A DNA stretch of 64,000 bases from Rotaria sordida (taxonomy: Eukaryota > Rotifera > Eurotatoria > Philodinida > Philodinidae), in contig CAJNOL010000389.1 of NCBI GenBank assembly GCA_905250125.1, forward strand, positions 82,527-146,526, in the 5' to 3' direction. The notes beneath the pieces were generated by a model. That model saw only the letters and a program-made list of their open reading frames with translations. It made no database searches and had not been told where the DNA came from. Each line of letters begins with the position of its first letter. Position 1 is the first letter of the stretch. The position numbers and the translations under genes were made by a program. This document shows positions 24,106-36,308 of this stretch, in pieces.

Positions 24106-26269
24106 ATGTACATCGAGTTCAGGGTCACGACCATCGTTTTCTTCTTAGTTATAACTGTTGTTAACAGTTCTCACTTTTTGGGTGGCACTATCAATTGGCG
24201 TATACAGAATTCATCAATTCATAGTACATGGGTAGCTATACTTATTACTCAAACATATTCTTGGACATATACTCCTGGAAAATGTGATCACGGTCAAATT
24301 GCTACACATCAAGCAGTATCTGGTTCAGCAGGAACACTAACTTGTTCACCTAGTTGTCCGACTGGTTTTGGAAGTGTATCTGCTGTACCTTATTGTACTG
24401 ATGTTTCCTCACTCAATGGAATCGCAGTTGGACAACGTTCAGACATAGTTTTAATACCAGCAGGCAGCGATTTTTCAGCGATTTATGCAAGTGGTGCATG
24501 GGGTAGTCTAACATTAGGCGGATTTGGTTGGTCTATTTCATCACATATTAAGCTAGTAAGAAGATCCGATAATGGCATGTTTAACAATGCTCCAGTAGCC
24601 ACCGTCATGTCTCCAATCATTATCCAACAGAATAGAAAGACACTAATTCCTATTTCAGTCAGCGATGCTGATGGAGATATTGTTCTATGTCGTTGGGCTA
24701 CTACTTCGAATGGTGTTGATGAATGTGGTTCCGTATGTCCATCACATTCATTACCAGCCAATACGGTGATTTATCCAAACTGTACTATTGAAGTTACTGG
24801 TACAATTGCTGGTAGTCGATATGCTATAGCACTCATGGTCAGTTTTGTTCTAGCTTGAAAAAAACCTAGCATTTTATTTTTCTCTTATCTAGGCAGAGGA
24901 TTTCATCAATTCAACTAGTACAACACCATTAAGTTCAGTACCTGTTCAATTTCTTCTTGAAGTCTTTACTCCATCATCATGTTCTAATCTACCTGAAGTA
25001 TCGCTTAATGGAAAATCATGCACACCAATTAAAGTCAATGAAACGTTCACATCCCAATTACTTGGTATAAATGATTGTGGAGAAAATGTTACTATTATTG
25101 ATATATCTACATTGTCTTTTTCTGGAATGACTCAAGGATCTCTTGACAAATTAAGTTCTCACATTTATTATAAAAATTTAACTTGGACACCAACTATTGA
25201 TCAACTTGGCTATCAAGTTATGTGTGCAATAGCTTTGAACAGGTTTTTATCATAGATTCTGTAAAATTTTTTAAGTTAAATCATCTTCTTTTCGTACAGT
25301 CAACATGCACAATCATCCCAACATTGTTTCACGTTTTATGTAACAGAAAATGGTACAGATACATGTCCTGGAGTTATAGACAATAGTACAACGACAATCC
25401 TATCAACATCAACATCAACATCAACATCAACATCAACATCAACATCAACATCAACCTCAACCTCAACCTCAACATCAACCTCAACATCAACCCAAATACT
25501 AACATGTTTGTAAAATAAAGTTCATTTTAATTCTAAATAAAATCTATTGTTATCATATTTTTAGCTAATTGTATTAATTGGCCATTGATTGCAAGTCTTG
25601 CTGCTTTAGCTTGTCTAACTACGACTTGTAATTGTTGTTTACTTTCCCATTGGTATAAGTATGTTAAGACAAATGAAAAAATTTATGAATCTATCAATAT
25701 ATTTTGCAGAGGTTATAAAAATAAACGACAACGTAAATCCGACAAATACGATTCATCTAAAATCTCAACGTCTTTAATATCTACATCAAAGACTAGTTCT
25801 ACTGTGATGCCCGTCAATACTGTCTGTTCTGTTTCGAATGAGAATATGCATAAATCAAATATTGATGAAACACCTGTGAATCGTATAGAAGGTAAAGATT
25901 TGTGTTTTACTAAGCTTTATACGAACTATTATTCATTAAAAGTTGACAATCATAAACCACGAAATTTTATGTCCAAATTTCATTATCCAAATAGAAATCC
26001 ATTTATAACATCATCTAATGAATTAAATTCATCTATTGAACCATTAAATCTTGATCAAAATCTAACAATGGTAAGTTCAAATAGTGTTCTGTCATAAATT
26101 GATACTAGTAAAGTATACGTAAATATTATAACAACGTTATTCATTCTAGATTGAAAACATAAATTTATCACCAACATTAAAACAAGTCAAGACAAAATCT
26201 AATATTAACATACGATCATCGAACGGTGTTCGTATCAAACGCATACGAAAGATACACAATAATGTGTAA
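24106..26269 (+). CDS. Single-pass membrane protein with Ser/Thr-repeat stalk
   Basis: Exons 24106-24837, 24893-25242, 25300-25505, 25565-26070 and 26150-26269 join in phase to 637 residues. A signal peptide (about 1-22) is followed directly by SHFLGGTINWRI, an opening I associate with an uncharacterised family of invertebrate and protist surface proteins. The ectodomain has many Cys and several N-glycosylation sites (NCTIEVTG, NETF, NVT, NLT). Next comes a Ser/Thr stalk encoded by a TCAACA-type microsatellite (about 25397-25495), likely mucin-like and O-glycosylated. A transmembrane helix follows at about 434-456 (WPLIASLAALACL, then a Cys-rich juxtamembrane). The cytoplasmic tail of about 180 residues is Ser/Lys-rich with no recognised domain and ends very basic. 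A receptor or adhesion role is inference. The exon 3/4 junction was placed by reading phase. Confidence 0.8.
25393..25496 (+). repeat. Coding hexanucleotide microsatellite (TCAACA/TCAACC)n
   Basis: About 16 tandem copies of TCAACA with TCAACC variants near the end, in frame, encoding alternating Ser-Thr in the stalk of the membrane protein. It is likely length-variable between alleles. Confidence 0.9.
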
Positions 26270-28541
26270 CAACAACTAATATTTTTAACTATTTCAAATT
26301 GTAAATAGAAGAATTTCAAAAATCGAAGTTTATTTATAAAGACTCGTTTTCAACAAATGTTATTATCAAATATGTCTCAGACTAAAATAATGAACTTATG
26401 TAAATATTTCAAAAAACTATAATCAAATCTTTTCTTTTTCCATATATTTTCATATTCTTTAATAAATTATTCAAATAAAAAACTAAGGATTCATTGTTTT
26501 GAACAAGCTTTTTATTTATCAATTCAATATAAAATGCCTTCGCTTTATCACAGTTTATGTATACAATATGCAAACTAATTTGGATTAAGTTCTAGTTATT
26601 CTTTCAACTCAATAAATCATCATCCGATGTAGATTGATTATTAAAGAAATTCAAATTTCGTCATTAAATCATGATGAATTACCCTGGAATAGAATTGTAG
26701 ACATGTATAATTATGTAAATTTCTTCCAACACATATTTCTCTTTCGTTCTTATATGATTTCACTTTCTGATCAGTGTGACCGAACTTTGAAAATAACAAA
26801 AAAACACATACTGATGAATTCTGTGCGTTAGATTTATGTCATTCTATTCTTTTGAATCGAAGATTAAATTATTCTGTTGATTAGAAAATCTAATTTTATA
26901 TTTTATTTGTTTGATCATTTAAAAACAAAAAAAATTTTTTTTTTATATACTCTACATGAGATGACATGTCGAAATAAACTTAGTTAATGTGATTCTTTCA
27001 TAGACAACTATGTCGATTATTAATCAATAAGATTTTCTTAAATAATAAAATATTTCCATAATATTGAATAGTATCAATATGACTTGATAAACTTATTCAG
27101 TTTCATCATTCTGTAATTATTTAATTAAATATTTCAAAAAAATAAATAAATACAACTACACAAAATAATATATCGAGACACAAAAAGTGTTGTAATGCAT
27201 GATAGATTTAGATCATCACGACCTGCCAATTGAAATATAAACATACATAACTACAGAAGATTAGTACTAATCATTTTTATCAAAATTTCTACTGTTATAT
27301 GATTATCTATATCATAAATATAAATCTCAATCAACAGACATTATTTTTTTTTTGTTTGTGTTTATTTATTTGATAGTCAATAAATATAATGTGGAAAATA
27401 CTATAATAATAAACGAAATGATATCAATCAGATGTTGATTCGATACATAATGTCTATATATCACCTTTTACTTAATACAAATTTCATTAAATATTTATCG
27501 TGTTGATAATCATTCATATTGTTAATTTTTCAATAGGTGTTGTACGATATTACAACGAATTTGTTTTTACAATTTCTATTATGGTTGATTTTCACTAAAT
27601 TGATGATATCTGTCAAAAATAATAGCGACGATAATATGATTGGTGTTAATATCAACCATTTGTAAAAAGAAATATTTTCGTATATATAAATAAATATATT
27701 TCTTTGAAATATTTAAACTTTTTCGCATATATATGTATGCTTTTCAAAATATTCTTGTTACTGTTAATAGAAACATTTGAAATGTTAGTGGTAGCGATAC
27801 TGACGAATCATTTTATTAGTTGTAATTTTGCCTTTCATAAGATAGAGTAGAAAAAAAAGAAGAAATTGAATTGTTTAATAAGAAATTTTTAAATCGAATA
27901 TGTAGGTGTAGTCAAAGCCTTAAATTCTAATAATCAAATCATTTTATCTATTGAAAATACTATTGTCGAAATTCTAATATTGTCATTACAATATTGAATG
28001 ACGAAAAATATTGAAATCTCTTACAATAGTATGTAAACATACAAATATTCGTTTTTTCGTATTCTTCATGAATTAACTAAAATCGATATACAAATAGATT
28101 GTTTTTCAAAAAATGTATGACAATGAAATTAAATAAATTCTAATTAATTATAAAAGAGAATAACATAAAGATAAATGGTTTGTATAACCCTGATTTTCTT
28201 CTACATCAAAGAGATTTCAATTTGTATGAACTTCACGAATTCATTTCTTCATTTTAATATGAACTCAAATCAATATCATGTATTCCTACAACAAAAAATT
28301 AATGAATTAAATACAAATGATTAGAGAATCATATGATTAAACGAATCTTAAATATCTTTGAAACTCGAAGTTCTCTATTTGATATTTATATAAAAAAAAG
28401 AACCTATTGAATTTAGTTCATTCAGTTATTGATTAATAATTAATGGATATTTATTTAAATTAAATGAAAGATCGAGATATAGTTTAATTTAATTGATTAG
28501 CTGAAAATTCTTTTTTTTTTATTTATTTTAGATTAAATAAA
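26270..28541. other. Gene-free 2.3 kb, nothing recognised
   Basis: Very AT-rich, with short A/T runs and no open frame of note. I saw no palindromic element, tRNA or exon-like block. It may contain regulatory sequence for the BTB gene (an acceptor-like TTTTAG ends at 28531). Confidence 0.5.
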
Positions 28542-31500
28542 ATGGCTATTTATCGAACTCGTACACATTTTGATATTGATACATCAAAATATGAACATGA
28601 ATATATTATAAATAATTATTCCAAAGTATTCAGATATTTACATATAGAAACGTAAGATAAATTATTTTTTAAATAATCAAAAATTCAAAAAAAAAAAAAA
28701 AACATATTTTGTTTTTGTAAATTCATTTTAGACCAGATTATGAAATACGAAATGAAGCATGTAAATATAATTTCATTATTGAACCTGGTCGTAGACATAT
28801 ATTAATTAATGTTATTATGGAATTTCCATTAATATTAACTGAAAGACGTTGTTTTGAAGTTATAGCTGAATGTTATAATGAAATACGTACATCACAATCA
28901 GCAACAAATAATTCAACAGGAAATACTTCATTATCAAATCCATCAAGAAAATCATCAAGAACAAATATCACAAGTCAAACAAGTAAATTAATATCTCAGT
29001 AAGTATAATAATAAAAAAAAAATTTATTCAAACATGAAGACGTTTGTTTGTTTTTTGTTTACATTTGAATTGTTCAACAAATTTTTTCAGAAAAAACTTC
29101 TCGTTTTGTTTCTTTAGGTAATGAATAATTATTAATAGAAATTTACTTATATCTAAAAAATTAGTGTCTATAAATATCATAGTTTAATTCCATATGAATT
29201 ATTTTAAAAGTATTGTTTATCATAATTATAATTGAGTGTTTTATTTAATGTCAGAGTTAAAAAAACAACGTATCCTTGGAATTCCGGATGAGAAAAACTT
29301 GAATAATATCTTGATTATAGAGTGAAGAAATGTTGAGTTTGTAGAATCATAATTTGTCTAGAATTTTGAACCTTTTACTCCCTATCGTAATATCAAAAGA
29401 GTTACTGATAAAAAAACAATTGAAATAGAATATTGCTGTCTCCGATATATGGATCAGGCGCACTCTCATGACTATTGGCAGAAGAACGAGTTGATAAAAA
29501 TTCTATCCGATATAGTTCGATAAAAAAATATCGTAGAAAGCTTGAAAACGTCTCGTGGTGTAGAGAATGATTTACTACCGTTTTGTGTGATATGAACAAA
29601 TTGCATGTCCGAATCGTAGACCCTGAAAAATTAAAGGTTCGGTTTTTTGTAGAATATCTATAGTGACCATTTTGTGATTTATCATCTGTCTTTTATAGAG
29701 CTTTTGTAAAACTTTTCAATGGTATTGATATCAATAGTAGATTTTTCAGAGAACAACCAACACACAAAACAAAATTATTTTTTTATCAATTGATATTCTA
29801 TGAAGTTCACTATAAGACATGTTTTCTTTATTGTGTGTAATTGTTCCACAAATGATCGCTTCAGTGACTAAGTGAGGAAGAAGTGAAAGAGTTAAAATTG
29901 CAGAAAAAAAAGAAACTTAATCATGATAAATAATTAATTTAATCCTTAGATTAGTGTCAAAAAGTAACTTCTAAAATAGTCAAATATAACAATAACAAAT
30001 CCAAGAATTATTCATTTTGAAAAGTTCAGCAATCCTGAAAACAAAAAAATAAAACTTTTCAAATTTAATTTTTGATCGATTTATTCAATCTATCGATTAA
30101 ACTATAGATTGAAATCTTGTTATTCAAACGTTACTGATGGAGAAACATATCCAAGTGTGAAATGTCGTTTAACTTCCTATTACAACTACGAGTAGATCTC
30201 GATGAAACTAAATCAAACTGGAAACGATTCGAGTTCATAGTCTACTGATAAAAAATTATGGCTGTGGTCAAAACTTTTTGTTTTGGACTTTTTGAAAATG
30301 TCTCGCTTCCAGTAAAAGTTTCATTAAAATAGTCATAATTTCGCCAGTAGACTATGAATTCGAATTCTTTCAAGCTTGACTTACAAGGAAATCTCTTCAA
30401 TTGTCACCTTTCAATTTCAATGACTTCTTTTTTTGCCTATAAATACTGTGTATAGTGCTTTAATAAAAATCTTAAAGGGATTTGAGTTCCTATTGACATT
30501 TGAATAAGCTATCGAATTTATAATATGTCTATTTTCTAAATCTTAGCTTTTCGAATTTTAATCTGAAACCATGTGCACATAGAGAACTCAACTAGACTAG
30601 CTTCTATAAAAGACTTCAGAAGTTTTCAATAAAATCTCTTTAAGATATAGATCTTTTTCCATGGATAGTGTAAACTTGCGAATTTTCTATAGAAGCTAGT
30701 CTAGTTGAGTTCTCTATATGCACAAAATTTAAAAGTACGAGTGTTCCAAAAACCTGGATTCTCTAGAAAATAGATATATTAAAAACGGAAGGAGACAGCT
30801 GAAGAGATTCCCTTCTTAGTCTTGCCGAGATTTTGTCGTAGCCATAATATGAAGTTTGAAAGTTGGATATGTTTACCCGTTAGAAATCTCCTAAATTGAA
30901 GTTAAACAATAATTATATTAGATCTAAAAAACATAGTTTGATAACAATCAGGTGTAATGTTCTTCTATAAAATTTTGCTCAATCATATCAATATGATAAC
31001 TTTAGATATCAACAATTGGTCATAATTCAAATATATATGTTTTTTCAATATTTAGTGATGAAAATCAAATTGTTTATTCTCGTATACCAGATGAAGTTGA
31101 TTTATATGATAGTGATGAATATAGTGATGATGGTTTTGTAAATAATCGTCGTTATGTTAAACTTCGTCTTGATTTAGATGATGTATCATCAATAAAAAAA
31201 TTACGAATAAAAATAAAATGTACTTATAATAGAATATTATCAAATGAATCAATTGAACCACAATTATATTCAACAATAAATGATCAACAAAATTCCATTG
31301 ATAAAAATGATCTTTCATTACTTGAATTATTTCATAATACAATTCCATATGATTTAAAAATTGAAATAGGTACACAAACATTTCATGCACATCGACATAT
31401 ACTTATATTACGTTCGGATTATTTTAAAACATTATTTGGAAGTCAATTTAATGATTGTACAAATAATCAATTAAAATTAAGTGATGATATTGATATAAAT

Positions 31501-31839
31501 GCATTTGAAATATTACTTAAATATCTTTATACAAATCGTATTGAACATGTTATTCATGATGAATTATTATTAATTGAATTATTTAAATTATCTGATAGAT
31601 TTTTAATTGATTCACTTAAACGTCAATGTCTTATTGAATTATTAAGAAATCATATTAATAAAGATAATGTTTTTTCATATTTAAATTTATTAGATACATA
31701 TGAGGGTTGTGATGAATTACGTGAAAAATGCTTTGGTCTATTTCATAAATATTCAGATTTATTAAAAACACCAGCATTTAATCATTTAGAAAAACATAAT
31801 CCAAAATTAGCTTTACAAATTTATGGCTCATTTTTCTAA
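28542..31839 (+). CDS. BTB/POZ domain protein (speckle-type-like)
   Basis: Exons 28542-28651, 28732-28998 and 31056-31839 join in phase to 386 residues. The N-terminal 140 residues are a divergent domain with a Ser/Asn-rich linker (QSATNNSTGNTSLSN). The BTB fold begins about residue 220 with YDLKIEIGTQTFHAHRHIL, LRSDYFKTLFGSQF, NAFEILLKYLYTNRIEH, the classic order for BTB proteins. A BACK-like helical region follows (LSDRFLIDSLKRQC, YEGCDELREKC). Such proteins usually recruit substrates to CUL3 ubiquitin ligases; no specific substrate can be named. The N-terminal part may be a degenerate MATH domain but no key residues confirm it. Intron 2 is 2057 bp and carries palindromic repeats. The gene lies 210 bp upstream of NDUFB7 on the same strand. 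Confidence 0.85.
30219..30375. repeat. Short palindrome in BTB intron 2
   Basis: CGAGTTCATAGTCTACTG at the left pairs with CAGTAGACTATGAATTCG at the right, and ATTATGG with CATAAT inside. It sits immediately beside the larger palindrome at 30388 and may be part of one composite element extending to about 30900. Confidence 0.65.
30388..30814. repeat. Palindromic (MITE-like) repeat, family A copy 2
   Basis: The end GGAAATCTCTTCAATTGTC pairs with GACAGCTGAAGAGATTCCC at the other end. Inner arms AGAGAACTCAACTAGACTAG and CTAGTCTAGTTGAGTTCTCT are nearly perfect inverted repeats. The same sequence order, including TAAGCTAT.GAATTT and CTATTTTCT, occurs in copy 1 at 2123-2530. This copy is the more complete one. 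Confidence 0.85.
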
Positions 31840-32049
31840 AAGAAAAAAAGAACACATTGGATTTCTTTTTTCTTTTTCGTTTTGTAATTATAACCATTTA
31901 TTTTTTTTTTTCTTTTCTTTCCTTTCTTATTTAGAAAATAAAATGTTATCTGACGTGTTTGTTTTATTATTCTAGATTGCCTTTGTTTTTTTGTTTTATT
32001 TGTATCTTTTTTTTTTCTATTTTAATTAATAGATTTGAAAAGAAATAGA

Positions 32050-34145
32050 ATGGGTCTGAATATAAGTGGTACGATTGACCGTGCACGACATCCTGAACAA
32101 TATCCAGATAAAGCAAAAGGTCCAACATTTGATCCGGTATGATAGAAATCTATGAGATTATTTAATTCTATGAATATTTTATTAAGATGTATGGTTTTCC
32201 TGATGGACGAAAACTAAAAAGTAAGTGTGAAAAAATAAATAGATAACTATGGAAATGTCTTGATTTTAATACTGATTAATTTTTGTATCGAAGTTTTCTT
32301 GATTACGATCGAACTGTATGTATCTGAATTTTGGATTTTACTAAACGAGTCGATTTATTCAACAAGTACTTCGTAATTAGACATAGTACTACATAGAATT
32401 GTCATCGTCGTCATCGTTGTTTTTTTTGTGTCATGTCAGCACTTATTAGAACGAGATAGTTGTTGATAAACGTAATATATCTCTATTGGAATGCTAAGAA
32501 GATGTAAAGTAGACAAGTATCTATTACAGAGATAGAACCGGTACTGATTACCGACCGATCGCCGGTTATTATTGATGTGTCTAATTTATTTATTTTTTTT
32601 TGCTCTTATTATCTCATAGAGGACGTGCAAAGAAGCTTTGTTGAAAGTTGAATATGTCAAATATCATTATCCATACATGAAATATTACGACAACTCGTCA
32701 ATATGGATTTCAGACCGACTCGTAGATCGGTCATAATCGATGTCGATAGCGAAAAATTCAGACCAGTTCCATCTGTGATCTATCAAACATTGTTCAACTA
32801 AATTGGATCTTTTCTTCTATTAGTAGTGCAATAAAAGTAGGTTATATTTTTCGTTAAAATTAAAATTCAGTCAAATTTTAAATTTGTGCGAGATGAAATT
32901 AAATGTTGTTTTTTTGATGAACACGAAAAAAGTAAAATCTTGATAGCCAAGAGTATGATTGTTTGATTTTGAATGTGGATAATGGCGAAGTCTCTATTCC
33001 ATCCATATCCTCATATTATATTTTTTAATAAATTTTATAAAATAAAAAAAAAATGTTACTAATCTAATGGTTGGCATTTCTTTATTGTTTCCTGTTCATC
33101 AACAAAAAAAAATTCAATTTCATCTAGTCAAAATTGAAATTTTAATTTTGACCGTAACATATATGTATATATTATTATTCAATTCTTCAAATCGTCATAT
33201 AGATATTAAAGATGATCATTTCTGATGATGACTAGTAATCTATATATATATAAAACGGTGGGTTTTTTTTTTTACATAGGTATGAATCTTGTTTTATTGA
33301 TTGACTGCTTCTTTTCTATAGTAGATTTAAAGGATTTATAATTTTAATTGAACTAAGTAACGATAGTTTTTCTAAAAAAACTACTTTAATTTAACATGCA
33401 ATATTTTCCAATGAATAGATTAGAAACAAATTGGAAGTAATCGATGCTTCAATATCATTTACTATTTTATCGTTGAGATATCTAAATGATGAAAACATCT
33501 ATCACCACGGTAGATTTACTAAGCGTTCATTCGTTTCATTGAGAGTAACAACGAGGTTTGAAAATGCATCTTTAAATTAGGATAATCGTTGTAGTTTATA
33601 GTGGTTTTCCATATAAAACTGAGAGTAGAACAAACAATTACAAAATCATATGACTGTAGTATCAACAGTCAAATGCCAATGAGTGTTAACCTACTTTGTC
33701 TTCTTATAATATCTTATCGAAGATATTGTCTGTTTTAAAGAAAATAATTGTTTTTTTTTTTGTCAATTATGTAAATCTTATTCTTATTCTAGCTGCACCA
33801 TATACTGACGAAGAAATGCAAATTTTAAATATTCCTCATGATAAACGTGACTATTGTGTACATTATTTTCGTGCTGTAATGCTTTGCACACAACAATATT
33901 GGCTATCATAATATGCTTATTGTGAGCCGGAACGACATGCATGGGAAAAATGTGAAACAAATAAGTTAGTTTAAAAGTTTATTGCTATTATGAAAATAAA
34001 AATTTTTGCTTTTTTTTTTTTTAGTAAACTTGATGATGCAAAAGAATATGAACGAGAATTACGTTTACATCGACGACGGTTACGTAAAGAAGAAATCATT
34101 AAAAATAATCCAATTCATAAAGAATTAGCTAATAACGAAGAATAA
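32050..34145 (+). CDS. NDUFB7: Complex I subunit NDUFB7-like, with an in-frame stop
   Basis: NDUFB7 (B18) is a twin-CX9C accessory subunit of mitochondrial complex I in the intermembrane space. Exons 32050-32136, 32187-32220, 33793-33964 and 34025-34145 join in phase to 138 codons. MGLN at the start suits N-myristoylation, as in the family. MYGFPDGRK, the twin motif (C-VHYFRAVML-C and C-EPERHAWEK-C) and KEYERELRLHRRRLRK fit well. A TAA at 33909-33911 interrupts the loop between the two CX9C hairpins. The loop is 11 codons including the stop where human and fly have 10, so the stop looks like an extra codon. A 51-bp GTAATG..GTGAG segment (33876-33926) could be spliced in frame and remove it, but would also remove two conserved Cys. 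It may be a pseudogene, a mutated allele or a sequence error. Intron 2 is 1572 bp. Confidence 0.75.
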
Positions 34146-34346
34146 ATATAATGATTTGAATATGATATCCTTAGTTTTTAGACTTCCTTCTCTCTCTCTC
34201 TGGTTTATTTTGTCACATTCACAAAAATCAGATTTTTGTAGAAATAAAAAAACAACAACAACATGTGTTTATGATTTTATTTCCAGACAAGAAAACAAAC
34301 ATTTTTTTTTCTAATATTCTTCTTTTTTCTTTTAATCAGATAAATT

Positions 34347-35628
34347 ATGGACAAGAAATTTGATGGTTTAATTGATAATGCGTACGTATATAATTATTTA
34401 AGAAAATAATAGATGTTTCATAAGTATCGTCTCTATGTTTATTTTATCTTTTTTATCTTTGCCATATTTAAATATGCATAGGCATTAATGATATTAGTAA
34501 AAATATTGAAAATATTTTATGAATTTTCTTCTGTTACGATTAGGAAAAAAACAGCACTTACTATAAGTCACTTTTATTGTTCTATTCTTGAAGTATGCTA
34601 TTCAAGTGAAGAAAAAATTATTTTCGCAGACATATAGAAAACAACAGTATCATAATGTCATGCTCATACTAGAGGAGCAGATGTTTACAAGCTATATGTT
34701 GAATCGATATATGTCACAAAGAATTACATACATGAAAGATTGACAGGAAGCGAGTCACAATAGTTCTTTATGATTTACTGAATGTCATCATGATCTGAAA
34801 AGTTTTAATCGAATCTTTTTTGACACGAGAAAAATTGATGCTCAAATTTTTTTCTCATATGGTTAATAGCGTGTTATAACAGTAGAACGATGAAAGTGAC
34901 TTGTAATGAATGAGTGATTAGCTGTTATTTTTAAATTATAATTATATTCTTATCTTAACATGATCGGATTAATTCACTTGTGATATTTTGATATTTTCAG
35001 CACAGATTTTTATTACAATGTTTTTCATATTTAAAAATATTGATAATTAAGAATAAAAAGAAAACGATAAAACTTTTATCAATATTTTTATTAAAGCAGT
35101 ACTTTCTTAGGATTGATACAAATTGAATGGAATTTGCCTTGAATATCATAACTTTAGTCTATTCATCTTTAAATATGGTAACGATAATTAAAAAAGAATG
35201 GAGTCAATACTTATGAAACACTCTTTAAACGTAAGATTTATATATCATTCTTTAATTTTAGGATAGAAAAATTTACTATGATTGGTGGTGAAATTCAAGG
35301 TATTCTTGTTTGTGATAAAAATGGATTGCCATTAGCAAGTGAATATTGATTTACTTATTTAAATATTCTTATTTATTTTTGATTTAAAAATTAAAAAAAA
35401 AAAAAAAACAGATAAAGATGTTTCAATATCTCCTGGACCAATAGCATTATTAGCTCAATTTGCAGAATCATTATCAGGTCGAAGAACGACTATTTGTCTT
35501 GAACATAATGAAGCGTATGAAAAAAATATTTTTATTTATTATATTTATTTATCTTTCATTATAGTCAGGTGCTTATCCAACCAACGGACAAAACCGTTGT
35601 TGCTGTATATACGAAACAGGCAACATAA
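34347..35628 (+). CDS. LAMTOR5: Ragulator complex subunit LAMTOR5 (HBXIP)
   Basis: A roadblock-fold subunit of the lysosomal Ragulator, which anchors Rag GTPases and mTORC1. Exons 34347-34381, 35262-35338, 35412-35514 and 35565-35628 join in phase to 92 residues (human 91). Family features are GGEIQGILVCDKNGLPLA (compare VGVLCTDSQGLNLG), ISPGPIALLAQFAESLSG and the end VLIQPTDKTVVAVYTKQAT (compare IMIQKHDGITVAVHKMAS). The first intron is 880 bp and unremarkable. An acceptor-like TTTTAATCAG ends 7 bp before the ATG. The gene starts 201 bp after the NDUFB7 stop. Confidence 0.9.
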
Positions 35629-36308
35629 GTTATGTGTTAATCTATCTTAAAACGAAAAAAAAAGAATAAAACTTCTCAAATTAAATCGAGTTCAACTATT
35701 TTTTGTTTCTTTCTTGCTATAATTGATATTAACTAACTTCTGTTTTATCTTTACATTATTGTAAATTTTATTGTAAATAGCTGATGAAGTCTTTTTTTTT
35801 TTCTTTATCTTTCTGGTCATGATTACTTTAAATAAATATTTGTATAGATAGCAAGAAGAATATTAGAATGAAATTAATGTTTTTTACATCGAGATAGTTC
35901 ATTTGATATTGAAGATTCAAAATCAAATTTTATAATATTCATCTTTGAAATTATTTGAATATAGTGGAAAATATAACCAGAATAGATTTAAATTTTTTAT
36001 AATAGATGAACATTTCAAATAAGAAAAAAAAAGATAGATGAAATAGTTTTAATCGATTTCGTTTTTTATTTGTAGAAAGAGATTTTTCTTTCTGTTATCA
36101 TTGACAAATTTCTAATAGACAACAAAAAAAATCCTTATTATATCGGAGCATCTATTCAAGAGTTTCTTCAAAAATTTTCTACTTAAATTATGTTCATTTA
36201 TTTATTACGAAAAACACACGTATTTAGGTGAATTAAACAAAACAATAATACATGAATTTTCTTTAAAATATATAATGTCTATTGAATTCTAGATCTCATA
36301 TTTATCCA
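35629..36308. other. Intergenic between LAMTOR5 and OGG1
   Basis: AT-rich. AATAAA at about 35665 and 35832 may serve LAMTOR5. An acceptor-like TTCTAG ends at 36292, so OGG1 may have either a trans-spliced leader or an upstream non-coding exon. No gene was recognised. Confidence 0.5.

Noticed and set aside
24483-24761. 92-codon minus-strand frame
   Set aside because: Lies wholly antisense to exon 1 of the membrane-protein gene, which has a signal peptide and consistent splice phases; the antisense frame has no features.
33876-33926. 51-bp alternative intron removing the NDUFB7 stop
   Set aside because: It keeps frame but would delete two of the four conserved CX9C cysteines, so it is not adopted as the gene model.
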